From contig JANQLV010000076.1 in NCBI GenBank assembly GCA_028280415.1, positions 1 through 64,000 of the forward strand: 64,000 bases of DNA, read 5' to 3'. The notes under the pieces were generated by a model that saw only the letters and a list, made by a program, of their open reading frames with translations, was not told the origin of the DNA and made no database searches. The translations under genes were made by a program, and so were the position numbers. Source of the stretch: Saprospiraceae bacterium (GTDB lineage: Bacteria > Bacteroidota > Bacteroidia > Chitinophagales > Saprospiraceae). Shown here in pieces: positions 1 to 9,445 of this stretch; the stretch's first letter is position 1, and each line of letters opens with the position of its first letter.

Positions 1-1761
1 TACATTTCCAAATCCGGTGCTGTTGAAATACAGCGCTGAGTCTCCCACAGCCGTGTTATGATTGTTTGAAAAATCATCATTAGCACCAGCACCAGCACCA
101 ATAAAAACACTATTACCGGTGTTGACAAATTCAATTCGATCACCGTCGATGCATGTTCTACCGACTACATGCAGTTTTGCATCGGGAGAGGAAGTCCCAA
201 TACCCACCTTAGCAGCATTACCCAGTACAAGACTGCTGTCTTGACTTACAGTGGCATTGGCGCCAATGGCAGTGGCATTGGTAAGGTTTCCTATAGATAC
301 ATCAGCTTGGTAACCGATGGCGGTATTCTCGGATCCTATACTGTTCTTAAAGAGTGCTCCAAAACCATGGGCAGTATTTCTAATTCCTGTGGTATTTGAC
401 CAGAGTGTTAGGCCCCCATTGGCTGTATTCTGAACTCCTGTAGTGTTGAATTGGAGTGCCGCCAGACCAGTGGCCACATTATGATCTCCGGTGGTGTTGT
501 TCGAAAGAGCATCGGATCCTACAGCGGTATTTTTGTTGTCAGTAAAGTCATCGTTAGCTCCAGCTCCTTGCCCTATGAAGACACTCTTACCTGTGTTGAC
601 TATTTCTATGTGTCCGCTATCCATGCGGATAAACTCCGTGCCTGCCATGTCAAAACGGATGATGTCCTCATCATTGCTTTCCTCTACTTGTATCTTGGTG
701 TCATTGTCGGCATCTTTCATAATGGTCGTCGTAGGGTTCTGCCAGCTTGCTATACCTGTAGAGTCAGAGCTTAGCACTTTTCCTGCACCCTGGTTGCCAT
801 CGACGATCTTTATATCTCCGATAATATGCAATTTTGCATCAGGAGAGGAAGTCCCGATACCCACCTTGGCTGCATTGCCCAGCACAAGACTGCTGTCTTG
901 ACTTACAAGCGCATTGGCACCAATGGCAGTAGCGTTGGTAAGGATTCCGGTGGAAACATCAGCTTGGTAGCCGACTGCTGTATTTTGAGATCCAGAGTCG
1001 TTTGAATAAAGTGCGGCATAACCATTGGCCACATTGTAATTCCCGGTTGTATTAAAAAAAAGTGCGGCAGTACCATTGGCCACATTATTTGACCCGGTGG
1101 TGTTAAAATAGAGTGCGTTAAAACCATTAGCCAAATTATAGGCTCCGGTTGTATTAAAAAAAAGTGCTTCCGAGCCATTGGCCACATTGTAATTTCCGGT
1201 TGTATTAAAATTAAGTGCAGCAAAACCATTGGCCACATTTCTTTCTCCGGTAGTATTGGAATTGAGTGCTGATCCGCCTATAGCCGTGTTTCTGTTGGTT
1301 GTAAAATCATCATTGGCACCTGCACCTTCTCCTATGAACACACTACTGCCAGTGTTGAGGACTTCCAGTCTTCCATTATTCATTTGGAAGTGTTCTGTCC
1401 CTGCCATATCAAAGCGAATGATGTCCTCATCATTGCTTCCCTCTACTTGAATCTTAGTGTCGTTGTCAGCATCTGTAATATGATCGGGAGCGCCCGTTGA
1501 ACTCAGATCGGTCCATACCGTAGCATTGTAAAACCAGAAACTGCCGGTGGTCGTGTCAAACACTAATAAACCTGTAGCGGGAGAAGTAATCGCAGTACGC
1601 TGGGTGCTAGTCATTCGTGGTATCAGCATACCTTTGGTGGTGGATTTTATATCCAGCATGGCACTGACATCAGGCTCGCTGTTGTCCGAGTTGATTCCTA
1701 CTTGTGCTGAAGTAGTTATTGCAAGTAGAATAAGTAGGCTAAGTATTAATAGATTTTTCAT
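1..1761 (-). CDS. Secreted repeat-rich adhesin/tail-fibre-like protein, partial at window edge
   Basis: The minus frame is open from an ATG at 1761 to the window edge, at least 587 residues with no stop, so the C-terminus is missing. The N-terminus is a clear signal peptide (MKNLLILSLLILLAITTSA) followed by the AMLDIKSTTKGMLIPRM segment common at the start of Bacteroidota tail-fibre-like surface proteins. The body has 17-residue repeats of the type NTTGxxNVANGxxALxF, about six copies near 970-1260 and degenerate copies near 340-510. A larger unit begins SVFIGxGAGANDDF and occurs three times, near 1335, 590 and 120. Such YadA-head-like repeats suggest a fibrous, possibly trimeric surface protein. 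Relatives often end in a peptidase S74 chaperone domain, which would lie outside the window. The exact role is not known. Confidence 0.8.
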   Translation of the reverse strand, partial: MKNLLILSLLILLAITTSAQVGINSDNSEPDVSAMLDIKSTTKGMLIPRMTSTQRTAITSPATGLLVFDTTTGSFWFYNATVWTDLSSTGAPDHITDADNDTKIQVEGSNDEDIIRFDMAGTEHFQMNNGRLEVLNTGSSVFIGEGAGANDDFTTNRNTAIGGSALNSNTTGERNVANGFAALNFNTTGNYNVANGSEALFFNTTGAYNLANGFNALYFNTTGSNNVANGTAALFFNTTGNYNVANGYAALYSNDSGSQNTAVGYQADVSTGILTNATAIGANALVSQDSSLVLGNAAKVGIGTSSPDAKLHIIGDIKIVDGNQGAGKVLSSDSTGIASWQNPTTTIMKDADNDTKIQVEESNDEDIIRFDMAGTEFIRMDSGHIEIVNTGKSVFIGQGAGANDDFTDNKNTAVGSDALSNNTTGDHNVATGLAALQFNTTGVQNTANGGLTLWSNTTGIRNTAHGFGALFKNSIGSENTAIGYQADVSIGNLTNATAIGANATVSQDSSLVLGNAAKVGIGTSSPDAKLHVVGRTCIDGDRIEFVNTGNSVFIGAGAGANDDFSNNHNTAVGDSALYFNSTGFGNV

Positions 1762-1980
1762 GACTCGATGTTTATTGACTTTTTGATGATGGAATCTTTA
1801 ATTGTGGAGGCTAATTTTTTTAGGGGCCACTTTTTAGATTCGTTTGACAATACAAAGGTGAGTCAGATTGGATTTTGGAGAATTACTTATTGTTCCAATC
1901 CTCTTCATTATTGTTCCGTTTTCGATTCGAAGTATTATGGAACAATGTGAAAGATTAAAACATAAAGCACTAAAAATCAG

Positions 1981-4900
1981 TTACTTGCGAAAATATGTGG
2001 GTGGGATACCAAATTCTTCTGAAAAAATCCTTGAAAAATAATTCGGATTACTAAAACCTACTTCGTAAGCGACTTGAGCGATATTTAAATCGCTGTTTTT
2101 AAGTAAAAATTTTGCCTTTTGAAGGCGAACAGAGCGGACATAAAGAGAAGTGGATCTATTAGTCAGCGCTTTGATTTTTCGATGCAACTGAGTCCGACTC
2201 ATGGCGACAGCTTTGCATAATTCTGAAATGCCGAACGTTTCATCATCCAGATTTTCTTCGATGACAGTTCTGACTTTCGTGATGAATTCATCCTCCTGCT
2301 GCAATGCAATTTCCTGGGTCGGTGATAAAGCTTCCAGAGAGCTGTATCTTTCTTGTAATTTTTGACGGATCTTCAGGAGGTTTTTCAATCGGACAAATAA
2401 CTCTTTTTTATTGAAGGGTTTGGTAAGATAATCATCTGCACCTCTTTCAAGTCCACTGATACGAGAATCCTGGTCAGCTTTGGCTGTTAACAACACAATC
2501 GGAATATGACTGGTACGTTCATCCGTTTTAAGCTTCTGACAGAGCTCGAAACCATCTTTTCGTGGCATCATTACATCGCTGATGATAATATCAGGGATCT
2601 GTTCGATGGCTTTGTCGATGCCTTCCTCCCCGTCTTTTGCAATATATAGTTGGAACTGATCTTCCAAGCAGGCGATGAGATATTGCCTGACATCGGGATT
2701 GTCTTCCACTATCAAAAGAGAAGGCAGAGAGGGGTCATAATGTAAAATAGTGGTGGTTTCTAATTCCTCAAAATTTATTGTAGCCAGTGTTTGACTTATT
2801 TCTTTTTGATCGAATAAATCATCTTTTGCCAGTGCCAATGGTGCTTGTGTCTGGATTGGAATTTTTAATGTAAAAAGGGTTCCCTTCCCAGGCCGGGAAC
2901 TTACCTCAATATCTCCATTCATTAATTTGACCAGTTCATAAGTCAGCGCCAGGCCAATGCCGGAACCCTCTCCTCTGCGGGTACTTGAATCATCCACTTG
3001 ATAAAAACGGTCGAAAATATGAGCAATTTTATCTGGTGGGATGCCGATGCCGGTATCTCTAATTTGAATGTTGAATATTGAACCTTGAATATTTTCAGTT
3101 TCAACTTTTTCGATAGAAGTATTAATGAAAACATCGCCGCCTTCGGGGGTGAACTTGATGGCATTTGACAAGAGGTTGGAAACGATGCGTAGGATTTTTT
3201 CCGGATCGAAATCCATTATTACCTCGGATCGTTCTGTTTGAAAATGCAGCTGGATGTCTTTGCCTTCGGCGTAAGACTGGAATGATTCTACGATATACTT
3301 GAGATAAATGATCAGATCGCTCTGGATGAGATTGAGTTCTAATTTACCAGATTCCAGTTTTCGAAGATCCAGTATTTGGTTGACCAAGTTGAGTAGATTG
3401 TTACTGTTTCTTCTGACCATTTTACGCCCTTTCTCCGTCCATTTTTCCGGATGCTCTTCTATTTTATCCATCATTCCGCTGATGATGGTCAAAGGTGTAC
3501 GAAACTCATGCGAAATATTGGTAAAAAAGCGGGATTTCACTAAGTCCAATTCTTTTAAGCGTTCGGATTCTTTGTGCTCCAATTCTATCTCATGTTTCAG
3601 CCGCAATCGGTTTTTCATCAATCTTAGATACCACCAAATAAGCAGACCAATCAGCAAGGCATAAATGAAATAAGCCAGGGTGCTTCGATACCAGGGTGGG
3701 AGGATACTGATTTTCAGACTTCTGATCTGTTCACTCCAAATCCCGTCTCCATTCGCGCCTTTGATCTTGAAAGTATATTCTCCTGGAGACAGGTTGAGGT
3801 AGTTTGCTATATTTTCAGTGCTTTCATGCGCCCACTCTTCTTCTGCTCCTTCCAGGTAAAAGCGGAAGCGGTTTTTAGAAGGTGCTGAATATTCCAGTGC
3901 TGCAAATTTAAGGCTGATACTATTTTGCTCAAAAGGCAGGGTTAAGTCCCTTGTGTATTCAATTGCCTGATCCAAAATGGTTGTGCTGTCGCCGACAGTG
4001 ATTTTATTATTATTGACCTCAAGACCTGTAATCCAGACTTCAGGAGTTACCGGATTGTCCTGCAAGTCATTAGGGTGAAATATATTCAACCCATTAATGC
4101 CACCAAACAGCATGGTACCATCTTTACTTTTGTAGTAAGCATAAGTATTGAATTCATCGCTTTGTAAGCCATCAGCTTTCGTAAAATTCCTGATCTGGCC
4201 GGTTTTGGTATGATAGCGAATAATGCCTTTGTTTGAACTCATCCACAAATGGCCATGGTCATCATTCAATATTCCATAAATGACATCATTGGGTAATCCG
4301 TTTTTCGAATTCACATGGGTAAAGGTCATATCCCTGGTATCCAGTCGGTGCAAGCCGCCTCCTTTGGTACCAATCCAGAGTATGTTTCCATCTTCGGGAC
4401 TTCTGAGCAAAGAGGAGACCTGGTTGTTGAGTAGTCCGGTCAGGTCTCCTTCTTTTTTTTCCAGTAATTCAAAAGTGAAGCCTTCCTCACCGGGAATGGC
4501 ATGTATTAAACCCTGAGAAGAGCCGATCCAATAATGATCATTTTTCGTTTTTGTTATTGCATACAGTAAAAATCCACTTCCAATGAAATCCTGAAAGTCA
4601 AAAGTTTGCACTAAGTCCTTATCGATATTGTATATGTTGAACGCTCCTGTAGTTATAGAAGCGATAAGAATAGTGTTGTTTTCCGGTTCATAGTTTAGTA
4701 TTGGTCCAGATGTTCCAGTGGGTGCAATCTGCCACCTTCTTTCCAAAGTGCCAGCATTGCCTACTTTACATAAATAATAATGACCATTATAGAATTCGGA
4801 CGCCCAAAAATTAGCATCCCTGTCTTCCAGGATTCGGAAAATGTTTTTTGGTTCACGGTATAATTTGGCTAAGCGGGGCAGGTCACCTGGATTATACAGA

Positions 4901-6075
4901 TATTCGCTTGTAGTTTGATTATAAAAAAAGACCTCCCCTCCTGAGGTGGCTAAGGGAGATGTATAAATGGATTTACCTTTAAAATACGTTTTGATCTTTA
5001 ACAGTCTCGGACTTAATTTCATCACACCATATCCTGAAGTACCTATCCAGGTAATGTCAGAGCGGTCGTTGACCATACAATGATTAGACACATTATAGTT
5101 TGGAATAGTAACCGAAGCAGTCGACAATTCAATGGAGGATTTATCGAACCTGGTTTCTTCAAAGAATAAAAATTTTCCATCGGCATTGATTATAATCCAG
5201 TCTTGTTGCTTTTTTTCGAGATAAGAAAAGTTGTCAATGTAAAAATTCTTGTTAATTAATCGCCAACCTTCTTTTTCAAGTATGTATAGGGAATTAAGAT
5301 ATCCGGCAGCTTCATTTTCATTATTAAAGTCAACTTTCATCAATACCCTGTTTTTGGTTTTGACAAAGGATTTGATGAAATATTGATGCTCGTGATCAAT
5401 TTGGTGTTCAAATAATTTTGCCTCTCCGGTCCTGATGTCTACCTGATATATTTTTTCCATCCCTGATTTGACCACCAATATACCATCTCCATGATCGATA
5501 ATAATATTATTATGTATCGTACCAAGATCAGGATGTGACCTCACTTCGATAGCTTGTACTCTTTCTTCCAAAGGCAGATCCTGCCTTTGAAAATCAGCTG
5601 GAAAATGGAGTTTATATAATCGCCCCGGAAGTTGTCCAGTAAACCAGAACTGACCAAGAGAATCTTGAATAAGGTTGTAAACATAGAGAACAACATTTGT
5701 TTCAATTGCCGAATCATTCAATGGAATTCTGTAAAAGCGCTTGGTCTTTTTGTGAAACAAATTAAGGCCTCCTCCATCGGTCGCCACCAAAAGAAAATCG
5801 CCATATTCATACAGCGAATTGATATGATCTGCCAAAATGGAATAAGGATTTGAAGGATCATGTGTAAACACCTCAAAGTGTTCTCCGTCGTAGCGGTTGA
5901 GTCCGTTTTTGGTGCCCATCCAAAGAAAACCTTCCCTGTCTTGCAGGATACAAGAGACATAGCCCTGGGAGAGCCCATCATTAATGGTGAGCCATTCGGG
6001 TTCTACGACCGTTTGTGCCCGGACCAGAAAAGGTAACAAAATAATTGAAATAGTATACCAAATGCCTTTAAACAT
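1981..6075 (-). CDS. Hybrid two-component system protein (sensor kinase, receiver and AraC output)
   Basis: At 1364 residues this is a typical one-protein hybrid two-component regulator of Bacteroidota. A signal peptide is followed by about 700 residues of two-component-propeller repeats (motifs like LWMGTKNGLNRYDG), then a Y_Y_Y domain and one membrane helix near residue 790. The cytoplasmic part has a HisKA domain with phosphoacceptor H856 (NISHEFRTP), a HATPase, a receiver with D1167 (IISDVMMPRKDG), and a C-terminal AraC helix-turn-helix. The periplasmic propeller is expected to sense a carbohydrate or other ligand, and the AraC domain to activate nearby uptake genes. No SusC/SusD pair is in the window, so the target is unknown. 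It lies just outside the island. Confidence 0.95.
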   Translation of the reverse strand: MFKGIWYTISIILLPFLVRAQTVVEPEWLTINDGLSQGYVSCILQDREGFLWMGTKNGLNRYDGEHFEVFTHDPSNPYSILADHINSLYEYGDFLLVATDGGGLNLFHKKTKRFYRIPLNDSAIETNVVLYVYNLIQDSLGQFWFTGQLPGRLYKLHFPADFQRQDLPLEERVQAIEVRSHPDLGTIHNNIIIDHGDGILVVKSGMEKIYQVDIRTGEAKLFEHQIDHEHQYFIKSFVKTKNRVLMKVDFNNENEAAGYLNSLYILEKEGWRLINKNFYIDNFSYLEKKQQDWIIINADGKFLFFEETRFDKSSIELSTASVTIPNYNVSNHCMVNDRSDITWIGTSGYGVMKLSPRLLKIKTYFKGKSIYTSPLATSGGEVFFYNQTTSEYLYNPGDLPRLAKLYREPKNIFRILEDRDANFWASEFYNGHYYLCKVGNAGTLERRWQIAPTGTSGPILNYEPENNTILIASITTGAFNIYNIDKDLVQTFDFQDFIGSGFLLYAITKTKNDHYWIGSSQGLIHAIPGEEGFTFELLEKKEGDLTGLLNNQVSSLLRSPEDGNILWIGTKGGGLHRLDTRDMTFTHVNSKNGLPNDVIYGILNDDHGHLWMSSNKGIIRYHTKTGQIRNFTKADGLQSDEFNTYAYYKSKDGTMLFGGINGLNIFHPNDLQDNPVTPEVWITGLEVNNNKITVGDSTTILDQAIEYTRDLTLPFEQNSISLKFAALEYSAPSKNRFRFYLEGAEEEWAHESTENIANYLNLSPGEYTFKIKGANGDGIWSEQIRSLKISILPPWYRSTLAYFIYALLIGLLIWWYLRLMKNRLRLKHEIELEHKESERLKELDLVKSRFFTNISHEFRTPLTIISGMMDKIEEHPEKWTEKGRKMVRRNSNNLLNLVNQILDLRKLESGKLELNLIQSDLIIYLKYIVESFQSYAEGKDIQLHFQTERSEVIMDFDPEKILRIVSNLLSNAIKFTPEGGDVFINTSIEKVETENIQGSIFNIQIRDTGIGIPPDKIAHIFDRFYQVDDSSTRRGEGSGIGLALTYELVKLMNGDIEVSSRPGKGTLFTLKIPIQTQAPLALAKDDLFDQKEISQTLATINFEELETTTILHYDPSLPSLLIVEDNPDVRQYLIACLEDQFQLYIAKDGEEGIDKAIEQIPDIIISDVMMPRKDGFELCQKLKTDERTSHIPIVLLTAKADQDSRISGLERGADDYLTKPFNKKELFVRLKNLLKIRQKLQERYSSLEALSPTQEIALQQEDEFITKVRTVIEENLDDETFGISELCKAVAMSRTQLHRKIKALTNRSTSLYVRSVRLQKAKFLLKNSDLNIAQVAYEVGFSNPNYFSRIFSEEFGIPPTYFRK

Positions 6076-6524
6076 AGCCTTACAAATATAAGGAAAAGGA
6101 CTATTTATAATTTGTTAAGTGCTTCGTTGTTAATGAGAATGTTGTTATAATAGATTGAGAAAAACTCGCTTTAATAAATGCCATTCTTCATTAAATGTAA
6201 GAATGGAGAATAATTAGGAAACTACAATAATCCTTTGATGCATTGTATCAATTCTGATTCCAAAAGTTATTTGAGAGGTGGTTACGATAAACGACCAATA
6301 CTTAAAACTAGCTTCTTTTTGTGAAAATAAAAGATGATTGCCATGAGAATAGTGCCAAAACTGCTTTGGAAATCAAAACCTAATAATTCCTGATGTTGGT
6401 CGTTTAACTGATGAAGTTATTTTGTCTTGATGATTTAGCTTCACCGCCTTCCATATAGTTTCCCATTCCAAAATCTGCTAAAAATTCAAGAACATGAGTA
6501 GTTTATACCTCAGCGTCCAAAACA
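6076..6524. other. Non-coding stretch between the hybrid regulator and the tRNA remnant
   Basis: No convincing ORF or structured RNA was seen. It holds the upstream region of the minus-strand regulator that starts at 6075. Its right end borders the terminator of the split tRNA. Confidence 0.5.
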
Positions 6525-6556
6525 GAAAAAGCCTTTAACTCCCTGAGTTAAAGGCC
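6525..6556 (-). terminator. Rho-independent terminator of the split tRNA-Met gene
   Basis: There is a perfect 11-bp inverted repeat (GCCTTTAACTC at 6531-6541 and GAGTTAAAGGC at 6545-6555) with a 3-nt loop. On the minus strand it is followed by a T run. It lies directly downstream of the tRNA 3' end at 6567, so it ended the original tRNA transcript. Confidence 0.85.
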
Positions 6557-6566
6557 TTTCTCCAAG

Positions 6567-6610
6567 TAGCGAGAGAGAGACTTGAACTCTCGACCTCCGG
6601 ATTATGAATC
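6567..6610 (-). pseudogene. 3' half of the host tRNA-Met(CAT) gene, separated by island insertion
   Basis: Read on the minus strand this is the anticodon region followed by anticodon-stem 3' strand, variable loop, T arm (GAGAG TTCAAGT CTCTC), acceptor 3' strand TCTCGCT and discriminator A. The D arm and acceptor 5' strand are missing here and are found at 47561-47602. G42 of this half pairs with C28 of the other half, and the acceptor strands also match (GGCGAGG with TCTCGCT, wobble at both ends). The two halves therefore belong to one gene. It is not functional as it stands. Confidence 0.85.
6599..6610. repeat. Left attachment core (attL), 12-bp direct repeat
   Basis: GGATTATGAATC is identical to 47561-47572 and diverges immediately on both sides. 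It covers the anticodon loop and the adjoining anticodon-stem bases of the split tRNA. That is a usual crossover site for tyrosine recombinases, and the integrase gene begins about 85 bp away. Confidence 0.8.
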
Positions 6611-6695
6611 AATTCCCCTTGATTTTTCAATATTCAAACATAAGATAGTAAACGAATTATAAATTTAATTTTTTCACATTTTAATTCGTTTCACC

Positions 6696-7949
6696 ATGAT
6701 GTTTGCCACTTCTTTTGCCATTAGGCTGGATAAATCGGCAAAATTAGCCGAGGAAAAACACCCAATTGTCCTACAAGTTACCTTCGACAGAAAAGTTAGA
6801 CGCAAGCGTTTAGGGTTATCTGCAACCGTCCATCAATGGGATTTTGATAACCATGAATTCAAAAAGGGAGTGCATGGAAGGCGAGAGAAAAATCAAAAAC
6901 TCGAAGATGCTGAAAACAAAGCCAAGAAAATCTACCATGAGCATTTCGAGAATAGGTCGTTCAACTTCAAAAAGTTTTCAGAGTTGTTTTCGGAAAAACC
7001 TGTTGGACAGATTGGGGTAATAGAATTCTGTTTAAAGGTGAGTCAAAAGTTTCTGAAAAATGGTCAAGCACGTTCAAGTAATGATTACAGGAATATCGCA
7101 AGCGCCATCAGTAAAGTCTCCCCTAACGACTTAACATTCACTGAATTTACAGAAGAATGGTTACAGGAATTTGAGGATTATTTCACTTCAAGAGGAACAA
7201 GGTGTTATAATTACATGGTGCATTTGAGAGCCTTATTCAATAAGGCTGTTAAGAAAAAAGTGGCTGATTTTAGAAAGAACCCTTTCAAGAACCCATATAC
7301 TAATCCCTACGGGTATGAGTTCGCAAGACTGAAAAAGCTAAAGCTAGGTAAGGTTAATCCCAATAGAATAAAAGACCTTTCAAAATCACAGCTTATTCAA
7401 TTGGTGAAATATAGTCCCACCAGCGCAAAGGAGGATGAATACCTTAGTGTGTGGTGGTTTAGTTTTTATTTATTTGGAGTGAATCTCACGGATATAGCTC
7501 TTTTGGAAAGACCGCATATTAAAGACAATCGTTGGTTTTATGAAAGGTCAAAGACAGGTTCAGGGTTAAAGGGAGGAAAACCTATTATTCCAGAAGCAAT
7601 GGAAATTATTAAGAAGTACGACACAGGAGAAAAGTACATTTTTCCGATTTTGAACAATGGTTATGATAAGGATGAATTAACCAAAGTGAATAGAATAAGG
7701 GATTATTCTGGCTATATCCGAAAAACAGGAGTAAGGGTGTCTAACAGAATTGGTTTTGATGGCTATTTTACTTACTACTCAGCAAGGTACAGTAGTGCTA
7801 CTTTAGCTCTAAATGAAGGCGCAGATAGAAATACAGTTAGCCACTTACTTGACCATGAAAATTTCAGTACGATTGATAATTATGCTGGTAGAGCGGATAA
7901 TGAAAATATTTTGAAAGCAATGGAAATATTAAGATTAAAAGATAATTAA
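6696..7949 (+). CDS. Tyrosine recombinase / phage-type integrase
   Basis: This 417-residue protein has an arm-type DNA-binding N-terminus, a SAM-like core-binding domain around residues 100-200 and a C-terminal catalytic domain, the usual Bacteroidota integrase layout. In the C-terminus are the second catalytic Arg (YYSARYSSAT), a His in HLLDHE and the nucleophilic Tyr in TIDNYAG. The expected first catalytic Arg is not obvious: the matching segment reads FYLFGVNLTDIALLE, as in a subfamily where this site is altered. It lies 85 bp inside attL and faces into the island, so it is most likely the enzyme that integrated the element into the tRNA. The start at 6696 fits the family N-terminus. Confidence 0.93.
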   Translation: MMFATSFAIRLDKSAKLAEEKHPIVLQVTFDRKVRRKRLGLSATVHQWDFDNHEFKKGVHGRREKNQKLEDAENKAKKIYHEHFENRSFNFKKFSELFSEKPVGQIGVIEFCLKVSQKFLKNGQARSSNDYRNIASAISKVSPNDLTFTEFTEEWLQEFEDYFTSRGTRCYNYMVHLRALFNKAVKKKVADFRKNPFKNPYTNPYGYEFARLKKLKLGKVNPNRIKDLSKSQLIQLVKYSPTSAKEDEYLSVWWFSFYLFGVNLTDIALLERPHIKDNRWFYERSKTGSGLKGGKPIIPEAMEIIKKYDTGEKYIFPILNNGYDKDELTKVNRIRDYSGYIRKTGVRVSNRIGFDGYFTYYSARYSSATLALNEGADRNTVSHLLDHENFSTIDNYAGRADNENILKAMEILRLKDN

Positions 7950-7960
7950 TCCAATAAAAT

Positions 7961-9415
7961 TTACTTCGGTTCAGATGGAATCGTATGATTAAGTATTTTA
8001 AAATCTCTAAGAGTTAAAAATAAATCAGATTCTTTATCATGTGGTGGCCAAGTTTTATCAACTATTTTATTTGATATATACACAGAATTAAAAGCTGAAG
8101 AAGCTTTGTTAAAATGATTATTTTGATCATAGAATAGGAATCTTAGTTTCCCTTTAGATTCATATGAAAGTTCATCAAGTTTTTCTGCATTAAAAAAAAC
8201 AACGACAAAAATAATTTTTTTAATCTCAGGTATTTCACGATTAACAAAATTCCTGATTTCTGGGATTATTGTTAGCAAATAATTTAAGAGATTATTACTA
8301 TATGGTTTTCTTCTTGAATCCTTTATTGGAGAATTATTATTAATATGTTTTGAAATAATTTTTTCTAGATTAGAAAAAAGAATTTTAAAAAGTGTTTTAT
8401 CATTTACTCTTTGCATGTCTATGAAACATGGAATAAATAAATTTTTTGAACTTGATTGGTTTACCAATTTTGATTGTAACGCGAATTTAAAAGTTTCAGA
8501 AGTGATTTTAGAATCTGTCTCAATTAAATAGTTACTCTTTACTATTCCATTCCAAACTTGTCGGAGAGTGCTTTCTATTTTTATTTCTGCTACTTTAACA
8601 ATAAGGTTTTTTAAAAATAATTCTATTTCTGGATGTCCTTTTGAAGCTTTATATTTTAATATTTTTATTCCATAATCTTTTTCCCAACGACTGGCTTCTA
8701 TGTTCCCTATTTTTTCTCCATTCATTAAAGCATAATGTTTTGGAGTGTAATTTTCAAAATCATATCTTAATGATTCAATTATAAGCCGAATATCAAGATC
8801 ATTTATACTATACCCTATAAATAAGACAGTATTTTGAGAAAATACTGTCCTAAGAGCATGTTGAATATTTTTTTTAAACAGCATTTCTCTATAATCTGAC
8901 CTGCTTAATACTATTGTGTTTACTCGACTAGCATCCCCATGAATTTTTAAAAGATAAAACGACTTATTTGAGACAACATCAGAAAGAGAATCAACATCAT
9001 AGTGATTTAAAAGATCTGGTTTTGTTTTTCGATTATAAGCGTCTTCAATAAGTGAATCATAATTAGTTGTTATAATTGCCGAAAGTGGAATTTCTGTAAT
9101 TGCATAATGAGTTGAATTTGATTCAAGTTCTTTATTTAAAAAGGTTTTCTTAAAAAATGTTTTGAAGGATTTTTTTGACATTCTTTCTTTTATTTCTTCC
9201 GCAACCAGAAGGTACTTTGATTCTTTCATTAAAGAATCAATTTCTTTTTTATCAATATCGTTTAAAGGTTGAATGTCGATGTGATTCATCATTATTGATA
9301 ATAAATTTCCCCAATTAGGAAGACCTGAAGACATAGAAATCCCAGAGCCAATAAATAATATTAAATTGTTCTGGGCAGATTCTTTTGCGAGAATAGGAGG
9401 GACTTGAGGAATCAT
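7961..9415 (-). CDS. SIR2-domain protein, probable NAD-consuming defence effector
   Basis: The N-terminal half of this 484-residue protein is a SIR2-like fold: FIGSGIS (residues 21-27) for NAD binding, TTNYD (116-120), KIHGD with candidate catalytic H159, and LFIGYSINDLD. These are the motifs of the SIR2 domains found in anti-phage systems, where they degrade NAD+ on activation. The C-terminal 200 residues have no motif I recognise. The gene is transcribed just after the giant STAND gene at 9446-16255 (30-bp gap, same strand), which suggests sensor plus effector. NAD hydrolysis is inferred from the family, not shown by the sequence. Confidence 0.85.
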   Translation of the reverse strand: MIPQVPPILAKESAQNNLILFIGSGISMSSGLPNWGNLLSIMMNHIDIQPLNDIDKKEIDSLMKESKYLLVAEEIKERMSKKSFKTFFKKTFLNKELESNSTHYAITEIPLSAIITTNYDSLIEDAYNRKTKPDLLNHYDVDSLSDVVSNKSFYLLKIHGDASRVNTIVLSRSDYREMLFKKNIQHALRTVFSQNTVLFIGYSINDLDIRLIIESLRYDFENYTPKHYALMNGEKIGNIEASRWEKDYGIKILKYKASKGHPEIELFLKNLIVKVAEIKIESTLRQVWNGIVKSNYLIETDSKITSETFKFALQSKLVNQSSSKNLFIPCFIDMQRVNDKTLFKILFSNLEKIISKHINNNSPIKDSRRKPYSNNLLNYLLTIIPEIRNFVNREIPEIKKIIFVVVFFNAEKLDELSYESKGKLRFLFYDQNNHFNKASSAFNSVYISNKIVDKTWPPHDKESDLFLTLRDFKILNHTIPSEPK

Positions 9416-9445
9416 AAACTTGAATTAAATTTGATTTGCATTGGG

